64,000 bases of DNA from Polytrichum commune. Taxonomy: Eukaryota > Streptophyta > Polytrichopsida > Polytrichales > Polytrichaceae. The DNA is taken from the NCBI GenBank assembly GCA_950295325.1, contig OX485809.1, positions 24,552,001 to 24,616,000 on the forward strand, given 5' to 3'. The position numbers were made by a program, and so were the translations under genes. Shown here one piece after another: positions 34,800 to 47,790 of the stretch. Within the stretch, counting starts at the first letter, position 1. Each line of letters opens with the position of its first letter. A model generated the notes under the pieces. That model was not told where the DNA came from and made no database searches. It was given only the letters and a program-made list of their open reading frames with translations.

Positions 34800-35940
34800 T
34801 TGAACACTTGAGTCTAGAATGATTAGCATACTTTGAGCATTCCAATCTCTCATAGACACATGCCTTTTTGATGCCAATTCTTAGATCCATTGCCAACCAC
34901 ATACCACTCAAATATAAGTGTCAAAATTGTTGTTGTGTTCAGTTTAGGCACGTCTACCCTACTCCACTCGAATTTGGCCATGGATTTGTGGAATCCATGT
35001 AAGGTAGACAGGTCTAAAATGCTTACTTTTCCTTGACTAGCTTGCTTCTCCTAGGATATGAAACACACAATTAGGAAGAGATGGTTAGCAAATCTAAATT
35101 GAAGCACTAGCAACTTTCCTTGTAAATTTTGGAGCTTGTATGAATATCTCATCCATTGTCAAAGTGAAGATTTTTGTGATCATTAAATGGTGATATAGGT
35201 TCCCCCCCCAAATTATGTTGATTTTTTAGCATAGAATGGTTAATGTATTTTTAGCATGTAGTCCAATCTCTCTTAACACATGTTTTTGGGTGTTCGTTCT
35301 TGGATGTGCACCTAACCACACCACTTAAATATAGGTGTCCAAGTGCACTCATCAATAACCAAATTAGGCTCATCCACCTTAAGATGAGTGGCCCTAGTAT
35401 GGGCATTTCCAACTCCACATGTAATTTTGGCCATTAGATGCAATCAGGAATTGTCTCAGTTGCTTAGCAGTTGTGATGAAGCATGTAGATTATCATTTCA
35501 AGCTTTTTGACATAGATTTAGAAATTATAAAAGATTTAGAGATAAAAATGGAGATCAAATTTTGAGTGATTACATAAACCCTCCCAATTGTGGCCACTAT
35601 GTAACCGGCTATATTGGTGAATGTATTATATGCAAAGTCCAATCTCATCGTAACACTTGTCTATATGGTGTCCATTCATAACTACAAGCCTTGCCATATA
35701 CCATTGAGAAATATAGGTGTCCGATTAAGAAGAGTGACCATATGACGCCCACGTTACATTGAGTTGAAGATGAAAAGCTTTTGGAGATGACTGGCTCCCC
35801 TATCACAACATGTGGCTCCAACCATTCTTTGAAGAGTGGTTGAAACAAGTGAGTTGTTGCAAGGGTTTTCAATTTAGGTAGCCCAAGGTGGATGGGTATC
35901 AAATGGTCCACTACTCTTTTTAACACGTGTCATTTAGGTA
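34800..35940. repeat. Cluster of dispersed repeat D copies
   Basis: Three D-type segments follow one another: about 34815-34935 (AGAATGATTAGCATACTTTG, CCACATACCACTCAAATATA), about 35215-35345 (TAGTCCAATCTCTCTTAACA, CACTTAAATATAGGTGTCC) and about 35580-35730 (AAAGTCCAATCTCATCGTAA, GAAATATAGGTGTCCG). They share the order 'GTCCAATCTC ... AACACATG ... CCACA ... AAATATAGGTGTCC'. No ends or target duplications could be set. Confidence 0.6.
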
Positions 35941-35944
35941 TCCA

Positions 35945-37190
35945 TTCTTGGAGCCACAACTAACCACATATCAACCATCATCACCATTTTCTAAAACCTC
36001 TCATTGGTTGAGAGATGAGTGGTCGTCCCACCTCGTTTTACAAAAGGTCACCAAACATAGAAGTAACCATGGATGAGCACGTTTATAAATGGATGAGAAA
36101 GTGACATGAAAGTGACATACAATCTTATATGTCCAGAATTAATGTTTGGTGGTCACTATGTTTTTGCAACAAGAGAATCCAAATAGGTTATCTCAATAGA
36201 AAACAAGGGTTGCCATGTGAGAGAATATAGTTTTTAACAAATGTTCAAATTCTAAAATCATCTAATTTGAGAATTTTTTTATCTTCAATCTTTTAAAAAT
36301 ACATCTTTATTTTTTAGTGTTGTTAAAAACACTACGTCTTCGTTTAAGGTTGCCTACACTATGAAGCGTGGCCAGAACTTTTAAAATGTGGCATATCCCC
36401 TTGGTCATGGTCTTAGGACCACCGACCATGACCACAAATAAATCTTACATCAAATTTTCTCATGGTCACTAGTGACATGTGTAAAGCAACCCTTAATCAT
36501 GAGCTTGTCACTACAAACCAAAACCAAGTCAAATTTATGACATTCATGGCATAATATCTAAGTTCTTTAGGGTCTTAGCCACATGACATTACTCAACTAA
36601 TGAGGTGTGTTCACTTGAGGGTAATGGGCTTGGGTGAGGCTGACCACCAGACCTGGAGTCTATGGCAGTTTTCCCAACAAGTCACTCGGTGTGTCATGAG
36701 CTAACTTGATTTCTTGCTAGAATCCCCAACAATAGTCATGTCAGTCACATTTGAATCACTAGGTTCCTAACGATTAACTATGCCTAAGCTAATACGCATT
36801 GGAACAATATATGAGTCATAGAAATCATTGGCTCCAAACCGTGGTTGGGAGGCAATGGTCCCACATGAGTGAGAGGTTAGCAAGGTTGGCTCTCATTGGC
36901 CTTTTGGCTTACCAAATTTAAGAATCAATTTCATTTCATTGGAGGAAGTGTAGCCGGGCCCATATAGGTGTACTCCCTAGCACCTAAAAGCAACCTAATT
37001 GTACACTCGCCCAGGCTAGGCAATGACCCTGGGCCTACTAATCATGGCTAAGCATGTAATATTACTTAGATAGTTATCAACTATTATGTGGGACCCTCAG
37101 ACATGCATTGCATATTCGAGCACAATCAAGTGGGATGCTGACATCTTTGTGACTTCAAACTGAGTATGGGCTAGGGCCGGGGCCCAGCTA
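35945..37190. other. Unassigned intergenic DNA
   Basis: No gene, RNA or element boundary is recognised. Composition is somewhat less AT-rich between 36600 and 37190 without long frames. Confidence 0.4.
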
Positions 37191-37204
37191 CTGCTAGTTG
37201 TCCG

Positions 37205-37390
37205 TACCAAAAGGAAATATACACCCACATAAATTTCATAGAGAAACAATTAATATGGTCCACACTAGCTTTGGCATGGGTTGAAAATCAATGTGGCCCA
37301 CATTAATTCTACATATAAGGATTAATGTGGGCTCCAAAGATTTATTGTGGCCCACAGTAATAAGACTATTACGTGTAGCTTCCAATGTCA
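37205..37390. repeat. Dispersed repeat E, copy 1
   Basis: CACCCACATAAATTTCATAGA, GGCATGGGTTGAAAATCAAT, AGATTTATTGTGGCCCACA and TAATAAGACTATTACGTGTA line up with 52985-53125 inside PDI intron 9. The family is rich in short words of the type TGTGG(C/G)CCACA, which are partly palindromic. Ends were not determined. Confidence 0.6.
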
Positions 37391-37699
37391 TGCTCAATGA
37401 GGAGCATAAGTGTAGGGGTCGAGAGTTCAATATTTATGACAAAGATTGTGGAGATAATTGAGTTGTTGGATATTAAAAGCCAAGATGCGTAGGCAATCGG
37501 GGAGTTTGCGTGTAGGTGTCAAACAAACTCCACCCATTCATTGCCCCCCATTCAATGTTGGCCATTCGTGTTTCCAATCTAATAAATTATGCAAGTGCTA
37601 TTTGATTTTTTTTTTAAATTGTTGTTCTCCATCTATTAATCAAATGTGCATTTTTTTTATGTTGTGTTGCATGAGAACTCTATAATGATGAAAATACCT

Positions 37700-37975
37700 A
37701 GATAAACCAACTCAAAATCCGAATCACCCTTGATTTTGTTATGTTGATCATAAGTGCATGTTTGCTGATTCCTTAAGTGAATACATAGATCCTTTCTATT
37801 GTGTATGTTATCGAGTACAGAGTGGTTAATCAACTTTAAAACTGCAAATCCAACGTTTTTCAAACATGTGTCTTTATGATGTTTGTTCTTTGATCCTCAT
37901 CTAACCACACACAGATCAAACATAGGTTTCCGATTTAAAAAAGTGGTTAAATAACACCCACATACCTTATACACA
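37700..37975. repeat. Dispersed repeat D copy
   Basis: TTGATTTTGTTATGTTGATC, AAGTGCATGTTTGCTGATTC, CAAACATGTGTCTTTATGAT and AACACCCACATACCTTA correspond in order and orientation to 52035-52265 in PDI intron 9, giving one of the best preserved D pairs. Confidence 0.65.
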
Positions 37976-37979
37976 TCGG

Positions 37980-40640
37980 ATTTTTGGAAATACAAAGATC
38001 CTGGGGAGTTCACTACCTATAATAGGGGTTTACTAACCACCTTTGTTAATGAGGCGTTTTACGAGGACGTATACGATAATGACATATCTCAATTCAGAGG
38101 AAGTTGTGGGAATCTTTCCAAAAATATTCCTTAACGTTTTTTGGGTACCTATATCAAAACCAATATTCTTAAAATTTCTAAGTCCAATGAATTGTAGGGA
38201 CTTTGTATGATTGTTTAAAGTTTTGTAATTATCACTCATAGTGACCTCACTTAGGTGCCCCTAGGCAAGGACGCATGTACATTGATGCAGTTGCCATGGG
38301 GATAGCACATGTGCCACCAAATCCTATGTGTAGGGTTTGTCTTAGATGTCCAAAATGTAATAAAAATTACACTCGCAACCTCACCACAACTCTAGTGGCT
38401 TATTGAATGCCAACTATGGTGGTTGTGTTTATCAATATCGTTATGTAGTCAAAGTGTGGATATTGCTATATTTTCCGGTGCAATGACTTGTTGTGAAGAT
38501 ATATATGAGGTTTTTGATTGCCCAAAACATGATCCTAGATGAACTAGATGAACATGTTAATGGTTAATTCTAACATTTTGACATGTATAGGGGCCTTACA
38601 AGAAAATAAGAATTACATGAGGACCTTAGCAAACTCAAATGACTTGTAAAGAATTCGAGCTTACAAATATTGAACCGAAGAGGAATGTCTTTTATATTCT
38701 CAAAGTGTCACCCATAGATTTTCTTAAACAATTTTCTCTACAATTAGTACATTTTAGACTTGAATGTGTACAAATATAACGGTTAGAATTTTCCTAAGAT
38801 TAGAGTTAATGAACAATAATGCACACAACAACACTCATGAAGACAAGTAGGTGCAATGTCCTAGCATTGCAAATATTATACGTAGTTGAGGAGCATATGT
38901 TGAGGTACATTGTACAAATATGCTCCTCAATTTCGGACATTCATATTCATATATGAATTGCCTCGGACACACACATGGGTGTTGATACATAATGCTGACC
39001 AACCTCCTAGTCAATCATAGTTCCTTACTTATAATGATAATTCATATACGTCACCGAATCAAATAAGGTCAGTTTTCTATTCGGATCAAAATACACTCTG
39101 TACTCCTTAATATCAACTCCTTAATGTCACTCCTTCTCTTATATCATGAAACCCTAGGGAACGGATGTTCTTCGTTTAAAGCTCACTCCTTATTATCATG
39201 TTTCCCTCCCATATATCATGGGTTTTGACATTACTATTTATCACCAAAGAAATTTAAACCACATATTCGCACACATCAAGTTGTCATCATTGTAACTATT
39301 GTCGTTATTGCAATGTCAACTTTGTGTAATTCCATATGTCACATGCTACACTAATTTTCTTTTATCATGCATCCATTTTAACACTACATAACTCCTTAAT
39401 ATCACATGAACTTTGGTTGCAACCAATGCGATACTACAGAGTTCAGAGTGTACATGTGATTCAACATTTATTTTACTATCAACACTCCGAGTCGGTGACA
39501 CTTTTTGAGGACTGTAAATGCCAACTCAAAAATACGTCATGTGTCCTTGGGGATCGTAGATGTATGAAGAATATAGTATGTGTATTTCAGGTGAAGTCAC
39601 ATGGTGCAATAATTTCTTTAGGAAAAAAACTAAGAAAAATTGCAAATGATGAACAATCATATGATTTCTACATTTGATTGCACAACATATTGTACCTTCC
39701 TTTTATTTTTGACACCCATGTATTGAAGGAGGTTAGTTTTATGTCGGTTTCAAACTGGACAATTCATTTTGGCAAATATACTCTAAGTTTCAGATTTCTA
39801 CCCTGGCCTCTACCCTGGGGTATGGTCACGGATGTCCTATGAACAAACACTTTATTCACTCCGGCCCCCCTAGCCAGGACCGGAGTTCTTCTTCTTCTTC
39901 CGGATTTCTTGACAAAAGTTCAATCAACTTTGTTAGTTTTGGAACCATATGATGGTATGACCCTCTTGTCTTGTCTCATACGGCTAGTGTTGCATTTTTT
40001 TATTCTAGAGGTCGGAGGCGGCATTATAAATTTTAAAAATGTTTGAAAATGTTTTTTTTTATTGAAAATCATCAAAGACATCAATCTATGAGGTCCTTTA
40101 CGGCAAATCATTGTCGAAAACATTCTCCTCTTCTAAGATCCGTTCTTCGAGCTCTTCTCTGCCCAAGTATTCATCCAAGAATGAAGACATTGCGAATGTA
40201 AATCATCATTCACGATTTGTCTGGTGTGCCATGTGGTGCATTATGTATTCCAATTTTTGTCAGTTTATGTGGCAACACTCAAGGCTTAGACACTGCCATT
40301 GAGTTTGAATGTACTAATGCTATACGGTAATATGGAACAAATGGCGAAGTTGAGCATGTTTATATTTTCCCTACTAGCCTAGACTGACTATAGTCATGAA
40401 TTTATAATTATAATAAAATGCCTTAAAATTTGCCGAGTACTTTAAAATGCATTTTAGAATCCATTTAAAATGTGTATTTAAAAACAATTAAAAAGAAATG
40501 CAACACTACATAGGGCCTTATGAGAATCTTCACAAGAGAACTTATAATGCACCATCATAAGATCACATTTATATAACTAGGATTTAAGCATAAAATTCAA
40601 CTTATGCATGAATTTTGGACAATGCCAACCACCAATATGA
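37980..40640. other. Unassigned AT-rich DNA with two small hairpins
   Basis: No gene is recognised; the 113-codon plus frame at 39336-39677 has no motif. A perfect hairpin TTGAGGAGCATAT / ATATGCTCCTCAA lies at 38886-38930 with a 19-base loop, and CTCCGG / CCGGAG flank a short loop near 39860-39885. Confidence 0.4.
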
Positions 40641-41157
40641 CGTACACTAAATTGTAAAAGTACACAAATATGGTGGTTGGCAAACACGGAAACAAACATT
40701 CAAAGTTGTAGTTGTTGTGCTAGATATATAGTCTCCAACTCTATGTCAAGATCATTGCCATTGGTAGTCTTCGTTCCTGAGAGGTCCTTGAAAGTTGTTG
40801 ACTCATGGTTGGCTCCCCATTCTGTAATCTCTTTGCCACAACAATCTTCCCTTCTTTGCTATTGGTTGTTGGTATTGGGTTGTGCGCTCCTGGTGTTGAT
40901 CTACTAATGTTGCCCTGTTTCTTCCTCATTGCAGGTATGTATTGGTTAAACTCCTGGTTGCTTAACTGTGTGGTCTTGTTGGTTTGTATGGGTGTTGGTT
41001 GTTGTGGTTTGAGTTAAGGTTTTGGTTTACATACTAGTGGTTTGTGGGCTTGGTTGGGTGTGGGTGTAGGTATCGCAAAGTAAGGTGTACCATATTGGTG
41101 GCAATTTGGCATGGCCATGTAATTTCTTGCTTTGTTTTTGAAGTTTTGGTATGGTAA

Positions 41158-41189
<32 letters not shown>

Positions 41190-41900
41190 TTATTGTGAGG
41201 AGATTGGTGGGGTTTATGTGAGGTGTAGTGTATATTTTTGTTTTTGTGGAGATGTGGCGGGGTGGTTATGGGATGCTTGGTATATGATTTTGGCTTAGAT
41301 ATGTCTTGATTTGATTTTTAAGTGGCATTACTGATTTATGGCACTTTGTTTTTATGCAGGATTTGGAGTTTGGATTTGATAACGTTCTTTATGGCTTGAG
41401 GTATGGATCTGGTAGTAGGTGGCGTAGGATTCTTAGAATGTGGATAAGATTGAGAACTTGGTTGGGCTTACACGTATTCAATAAGGATGAGGTTGAGGCA
41501 TTGGTGGTTAGGGTTTGTGGGTGAAACATACGATCCTTGATGGAGGTTTGGTGAATGGATTTGTGGAGGAGACTGTGAGCGAATGTGATGGACTTTTGTT
41601 GGGTGATTGATGTAGTATCTTTGCGGTAGTATAGCATGTAGTCATACTTTTGTAAAATGAAGAAGAGTATGATAAGGAATGAACTTGTCTTACCACATTT
41701 GATGTGTCGTGTGGTTCTCTCTGCAGTCACAATGTCGCAATGGTGGTATCAATGTGGATCTAGTAGTGCACAAAGCAGATGTGTTTCCCCCTAGTTGATA
41801 TGATGCCCATTGTGATATAGATCTAGTGAACATGAAAAATGAATGCCACTCATCTTTTTCCTTCTTCTTCTTCTTCTTCACTCATTGATGTGAAAATCTT
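40640..41900. other. G/T-rich stretch of unknown nature
   Basis: The plus strand is G/T-rich and its complement C/A-rich, the same style as the minus-strand LINE copies at 19 kb and 61 kb, but I could not align it to them. Minus-strand frames at 41389-41730 (113 codons) carry no motif. A (GT)n microsatellite of about 28 bp lies at 41159-41186. Confidence 0.3.
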
Positions 41901-42127
41901 ATGTCAATCAACCATAAGGGCATGCATTGCAACATTCTTAAGTGTTACAAAGAAAGGGTGTTCCTTAAACCCTAAACCCTCGCTTCAAGTATAAGTTCCC
42001 AATTAGTGTCACCAATTCTAATTGTCTTGCTCAATACTGATTGTAACCGCCCGTGCGGTGTCACCAACACTAACATAAACCTAATACTTGTTATTTCTTA
42101 TAAAAACATTTGGGCACTATAGATTTA

Positions 42128-42514
42128 TGTAATGGACTAATTGGGAAATGTATTATTGAGGATGGAGGAAAATCACAGGGATGAATGTCCAAGAGTAAGG
42201 AGTGTGGATGAATAGAAAGCCAATGGATGAAAAGTTGGATGGCTATTATCTATATAAAGTAAAATGATCTACATATATATATAAGAATAGTTTAGTCTAT
42301 ATATAGAAATACTTGAGACTTCTAAAAATATCTCATGGATAATATGTACACATAGGGCTGGGGAAAAGGAAAACAAATGTTATGTTTTGTGTATGTCTCC
42401 AAGGTGGTTGGTGAGCCTTTAGTTTAATAAAAGAATGCTTATTCATGAGGTAAGTCTTTAAGAGAATTTGGTGTTTATGAATAGTTTAATGTGCTTGAAT
42501 AGAGGAACGTTACA
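42128..42514 (+). repeat. 5' LTR
   Basis: A 387-bp LTR begins TGTAATGGACTAATTGG and ends AACGTTACA. It contains a TATA-like TATATAAAG at 42251-42259 and a poly(A) signal AATAAA at 42427-42432, in the expected order for U3 and R. Confidence 0.92.
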
Positions 42515-42517
42515 ATT

Positions 42518-42529
42518 TGGTATCATAGC
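42518..42529 (+). other. Primer binding site, initiator tRNA-Met type
   Basis: TGGTATCATAGC matches the usual plant TGGTATCAGAGC in 11 of 12 positions and lies three bases after the 5' LTR, as expected. Confidence 0.85.
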
Positions 42530-43621
42530 GTTGTGTTTTGTTTGCATTGTGTTACTTGTGTTCATGATTTTTATAGTATTGTGATTTTCTTTAGCACTAT
42601 GGTTTCATTCGGTAGTGCTTTTCTTGAAAAAAATCAAAGCGATGGGGTTCCCAACCCTGAGCCATCTCAACCAATTCTTGATGCAATCTTCCAAGCCGTT
42701 CTCATGGCTATGGAGAAACATACATATGGTCGTGAGAAGAAAAAAAGGAAACTTAGATCTCCTTCATGTGATACTTCTTCCTCTTCTTCTACCTACTCAT
42801 CACATACTTTTGAGATAGGTAGAAATCATCTTAACTAGGAAGAGAACAAATAGATGAAGGTAAAGAGAGGGTAAGAAATAAAAGAAAGACAAGAAATTGA
42901 AGGACATGAAGAAAAAAAAAATCTCTTGCACGACATCCATAAGAGCGTGCAACCACCGACTTTCTTTGGTGGAGTTAATCTTAAAATTGAGGCAACTCTA
43001 TCATTTTTAGGAATGGTAGAAAACTTGTTCGATGGAGGGTTTTCATAGAAAGAAAAAGTGAGGGCAATTTCTTTTTTGCTGAGAGAACGAGCCCATCTTT
43101 GATGGACTTGTGTTAAGATTGACAAAGAGGATGCCAACAAGGGACCTGTGAAAACATGGTCTATATTCAAGAAGTTGTTCTAGGAATATTTTTTACCACA
43201 TGATCATATCAAATATATGAAAGAGCATTTGAAAGACTTGAGACATGGGAGATTATCAGTTTGAGAGTACAAAGATAGGTTCAACGAGTTAGTCGAGTAT
43301 TTTCCAACCTTTTTTTAACAAAGACAAACAAATTTTCTTTGATATTGGTCTTCAAAGTTAATTGAATATGATGTCAAAGCTTTGAAGCCTTATACGCCCG
43401 GAAAAAGAAATAGCATGGCCTTAAGGTTAGAAACTAAGAATGTTGAGCTAGCCAGAAGAAAAAAAATTCTTTCGATATCTCCTATGAAGATCAGAGCAAT
43501 AGGAAGAAGATTGGGAAGTGGAAGAGGTCTTAAAGGTTTCTACATCCAGAGTGACAAAGAAGCAACCGACCAAGCAACAAAATCGACTATAAAGACCACA
43601 TAGAACACCGAAAAAAAGGGT

Positions 43622-44492
43622 TGTGCTAAAATTGTCATCAATTGGGACATTTGGCTAAGGATTGTTTGCGACCAACAAGAAAACGTCCAAGGCAGTTTGC
43701 AGCGTTGGCAATGAAGGTAGAAACACCAATAGTGTCTAAGCGTAAAGAGGTGGCTCATGTGTCTGCTACAGATTGTGAGGAGTGGATAGCAAGCAAACCT
43801 ACCATGATTTAGGTTCAAGAGTCCATTGGTAATCGATCAAGTTCTATGTTGATTGATTTAGGATCAACCCATAACTTGATGTCATGTGAGTTTGCATCAA
43901 AGGTTGGATTTCCAATCACTCAGATAGAACCTTGCAAAGTTTTCTTAACCAATGGTGAGTTGAGCCTGATTGAGTGTCGATTATTGAAAGTACTTGTGAT
44001 ATTGCAAAGAACACAAACCATTGTAAATTTCTGTCTTAGTGACCGGAAATCCTAACTTTGATGCAAACACAAATGACATCAAGTTATGGGTTGCTCCTGA
44101 TTCAAATCAACATAGAAGTTGATCGATTATTAATGGACCCTTGAACCTGGAGCACAGTATGTTCGCTCGCTATCCATTATTCACAAACTACAGCAGACAC
44201 ACGAACCACCTCTTTACCCTTGGACACTATTGGTGTTTTCACCTCCATCGCCAAAGTTGTAAATTGCCTTAGACATTTTATCATTGGTCGCAAACAATCC
44301 TTAGCCAAATGTCTTGACTTATGACAATTTTAGCACAGACATAATCTTGCAAGGTTTTCTTACCCATTGGTGAGTCGAGCCCGATTGGGTGTCGATTGTT
44401 AGAAGTCCTTGTGATAGTGCAAGAAACACAAACCATTATAAATTTTGAAGTTTGGCTAGGGAGTCCGTATGACATCAAACTGGGAATGTAGT
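43622..44492. repeat. Internal inverted and direct duplication in the gypsy element
   Basis: Segment 43622-43860 (zinc knuckle to protease start) recurs inverted at 44104-44337, and segment 43929-44095 (protease) recurs directly from about 44343 to 44492. The order is therefore A, B, inverted A', direct B'. Words such as TGTGCTAAAATTGTCAT and ATTTGGCTAAGGATTGTTTG are shared between A and the complement of A'. The duplicated copies are diverged by roughly 15 percent by eye. Confidence 0.88.
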
Positions 44493-44894
44493 GGCTCAAT
44501 GATGTCGATACTTGAAAATATGAAGAGGTTCATGACAAACTTTCCAACGACAAACCTTTCAAGATCAAAGGTAAGAGAGCTATACCAAAAGTATTTTTAT
44601 TTTCTACTACACAAATGAAAATGTGTTTAAAAAAAAAAAATCTTTGCAATTGATATTTGTAAGATTTCATATGAGTTTGAACCAGGTTGTAAAGAACCAA
44701 TAACTGTTGAGGATTTTCTTGCGAATTATGAGGATGTTTTTCCATATGAGTTGTCAGGGATGGCACCTCAAAGAGAGGTAGATCACACTATTGAATTGGT
44801 ACATGGTGTGACACTGATAGCCAAGGCACCCTATATACATTCTTTTAAAAAGAATGTTCTATTGGATACTCAATTACAAGATTTGCTAAAAAAA

Positions 44895-44904
44895 GGGGGG
44901 GGGG
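44895..44904 (+). repeat. Poly(G) expansion within reverse transcriptase relic
   Basis: Ten consecutive G interrupt what is usually KGYIRP, giving KGGGGYIRP in the open frame. The run adds codons in frame and is one of several long G or C runs in the window. Confidence 0.8.
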
Positions 44905-47392
44905 GTTACATTAGACCTAACAAATCCCTATGGGATACTCCAATATTTTAAAAAAAAAGGTAGTTTGAGAGTATGTGTGGATTATAGAGGTTTTAATAAG
45001 TCTATCATCCAGAACAAATATTCATTATGCATATTTGATGAATTAGTTGATCAATTAACTGGGGCTAAGAAATCTCATGAATACTATATTCAGAGGGTAT
45101 TTGGGAGTTTTCGCCCTTGTTGCCATAGATGACATATTGGTGTTTTCAAACAATGAGGAGGAACATAAGGGACACCTTGCAAAGGTGTTCAAAGTTTTGA
45201 GAAGACATAAACTGTACGCTAAGAGAAGCAAATGTCAATTTCTTTGTATCCATATTGAATACATTGGACATATGTTGTTTAATAAAGGTGTTTCAGTTGA
45301 TCACAAAAAGATGGAACTTGTGGTTAGGTAGCATGTACCAAAGGATAAGATTAAGGTCAGATGTTTTTTGGCATCGACTGCTTACATGAAGAAATATGTA
45401 AGGAATTTTTCCAAGATTGTAGCCCCATGATGGATTTGTTAAAGAGAAAATTTGAGAAAATCACTTGGACTAGTAATTGTCATGCAAGTTTTGAGGCTTT
45501 AAAGAAAGCTCTAACATAAACACTAGTCTTGAAGATCTTGGATCCCTTGAGAGGTGGGTTGGTCTTGTGCACACATGCCAGTGATATGACTATAGGTGCT
45601 ATCATGATACAAGAAGGTAGGGTGATTGCTTATGAATCCAAAAAATTAAACAATGTGCAGTGAACTATCCAGTTCATGACAAAGAATTGTTAGCGATAAT
45701 TTATGCATTGAAAGTTTGGCGCACTAACTATTAGGTACTAGGTAGTGAATTTAAGATTGAGACTGATCAGCAATCATTGTGGTATTTGACTAGTTAAGTT
45801 AATTTGAATTGGAGGCAAAATCGTTGGATGGAATTAATGCAGAATTAAATTTCAAGATCTAATATATCAAAGGCAAAGAAAATGTTGTGAAAGACTCTTT
45901 GTCACGTAGACTATTTCTACATGCAATATCTTTAGTGAAAGACACTATGCTTGATAACATCAAGGGGTTTTATAGAGATGATAGGCTCTAGTCTATTCTT
46001 TTTGAAAGTTTATCCAAAGAATCTAGAATTCAAAATTTTCTACCTATGTTTTAAATGTGGGCATTTTATACTATAACTCTAGGATTTGGACTTTAGAGGT
46101 GGAAGATCATAAATAGATTATCCTCTATGATTATCACAATATTCCCATCTCAAGTCATCTAAGGTTTCAAAAAATATATGCGGTAATAAAAAAATATTAT
46201 TTTTGGCCAGGATTGAAAAGAAATGTGAAAAATTATGTTGAAAGATGTTTGTTATGTCAAACAAACAAAGTGAAACAAGTGAAACATCCAAGGTTGTTGC
46301 AATCATTGACTGTATTTAATAGGAAGTGGGAGTATATTTCTATGGATTTCATCGTGGATCTTCCTGGAAATCAAAATGACTTTGATAGCATTTTTATGGT
46401 CGTTGATAGACTAATTAAGGTGGCTTGATTTATACCTACAACGACAACTGTGATAGCTTGAAAAGAAGTTGAGTTGTTTGTGAAAGAAATATTTGTGAAT
46501 TATTGAGTTGTTGTGAGACATAATTTGTGACAGAAATAGAATACTTGTAAAAAAAATTGGAAATTTTTATTCAATTGATGTGGTACCAAAATTAGAAAAA
46601 GTTCTACGTATCATCTGGAAACATATGGATAGACAGAGAGAATCAATAGGAGTCTTGAAGACATGCTCAGAATGTACTTTTGGAAAAGACAACAATCTTG
46701 GGATTAGTGGTTGTATTTAAGACAAATTGCTTAGAACCAACGAGATCATAGTGGCATAGGGTTGAGTCCATTTTATGCTTTGTATGGTTAGGAATGTAGA
46801 ACTATAATTTTCCTAGCAACTCCTAACTCTTAAATTGAAAATTTGAGTCAAATGATTCAAGAAATGCATTGTGTATTGGAATGTGCTAAGCAATGTATGC
46901 AAGGTGCACAAGAGAGATCCAAGTTCTATGCCAATCATAAAAGGAGTTTGAGAGAATTTGAGGTCGGTCAAAAGGTATTTTTGAAAGTAACACCTAAACA
47001 CTCAGGGTCAAAACTTGGAAAGTTCCAAAACATTGTCTCCTAGGTTTTGCGGTCCATTTCAAATTCTTAAGAGAATTGGTCAAGTGGCTTATACACTAGA
47101 CTTACCCAAGGACTAGAAAATACATAATGTTTTCCACGTAAGTTTGTTAAGAAGATACGTGTCCGATCTCAACCGTGTACTTCTAGATTTACCTCAAGTA
47201 GTTCTTGAAGGGGAGATGTTGACTGAATCTGAAAGAATTTTGCACGTTGATTTGCAACACCTCAAGAAAGGTTATTCAAGTAATTTCTCGTTAAGTGGAA
47301 AAACTTTCCTAAGGATGAGGCATCATTGGAGTTAAAAAATGAGTTCAAAGAAACTTACCCGAATTTTGTCATTGAGGACAATGACTTAATTT

Positions 47393-47405
47393 GAGAGGGG
47401 AAGAG
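47393..47405 (+). other. Polypurine tract
   Basis: GAGAGGGGAAGAG directly precedes the 3' LTR and follows the integrase stop codon, the expected position for plus-strand priming. Confidence 0.85.
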
Positions 47406-47790
47406 AGTAACGGACTAATTGGAAAATGTATTATTGAGGATGAAGGAAAATCGTAGGGATGAATGTCCAAGACTAAAGAGCGTGGATGAATGGGATGTCG
47501 ATGGTTGAGAAGTTGGATGACTATTATCTATTTAAAGTAAAAGGATCTACGCATATAGATAAGGATACTTCAGTCTCCATATAGAGAATACTTGAGACTT
47601 CTAAAAGTATCTCATGAATACTATGTACATGTAGGGCTCGGGGGAAGAACACATGTTATGTTTTGTGAAAGTCTCCAAGTTGGGAGGTGAACCTTTAGTT
47701 TAATAAAAGATTGCTTATTCATGAGGTAAGTCTTTAAGAAAAATTGGTGTTCATGAATAGTTTAACAAGCCTGAATAGAGATACGTTACA
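47406..47790 (+). repeat. 3' LTR
   Basis: A 385-bp LTR whose first bases AGTAACGG carry a T-to-A change in the expected TG start, ending ACGTTACA. The TATA box of the 5' copy is altered to TATTTAAAG; AATAAA is retained. It is followed by the target duplication ATTTA. Confidence 0.92.

Larger units (their letters stand above)
42599..47394 (+). pseudogene. Broken gag-pol of Ty3/gypsy element
   Basis: An N-terminal gag frame starts at the ATG at 42599, and gag-like sequence continues to about 43330 through stops. A CCHC knuckle at 43624-43665 has its Tyr/Phe position replaced by a stop (TGC TAA AAT TGT). The protease core reads DLGSTHN near 43858-43878 where DSGS is usual. Reverse transcriptase begins with REVDHTIELVHG and a YIRPNKS motif (44775-44935), continues with VCVDYRGFNKSI, then jumps to LMNTIFRGYLGVF and IDDILVFS (45070-45150), so the central palm is deleted. 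RNase H (45480-45910), integrase (CLLCQTNK near 46245, SMDFIVDLP near 46340) and a tail with FLVKWKNFPKDEA (47284-47322), ending at TGA 47392-47394, follow. An inverted duplication lies at 43622-44500. I count stops in every domain. Confidence 0.9.
42128..47790 (+). mobile_element. Full-length Ty3/gypsy LTR retrotransposon (inactive)
   Basis: This 5663-bp element has two LTRs, a primer binding site, a polypurine tract and a 5-bp target duplication ATTTA (42123-42127 and 47791-47795). Coding order is gag, zinc knuckle, protease, reverse transcriptase, RNase H, integrase, then a chromodomain-like tail, which fits Ty3/gypsy chromoviruses. The two LTRs differ at roughly 50-60 of about 385 positions by eye, so the insertion is old. 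The empty site is readable from R1 and R2 (TATAGATTTAtAGTGTTGC), which fixes both ends to the base. All reading frames are broken. Confidence 0.93.

Noticed and set aside
39336-39677. 113-codon plus-strand open frame
   Set aside because: No domain, no homologous copy in the window and low-complexity AT-rich codon use.
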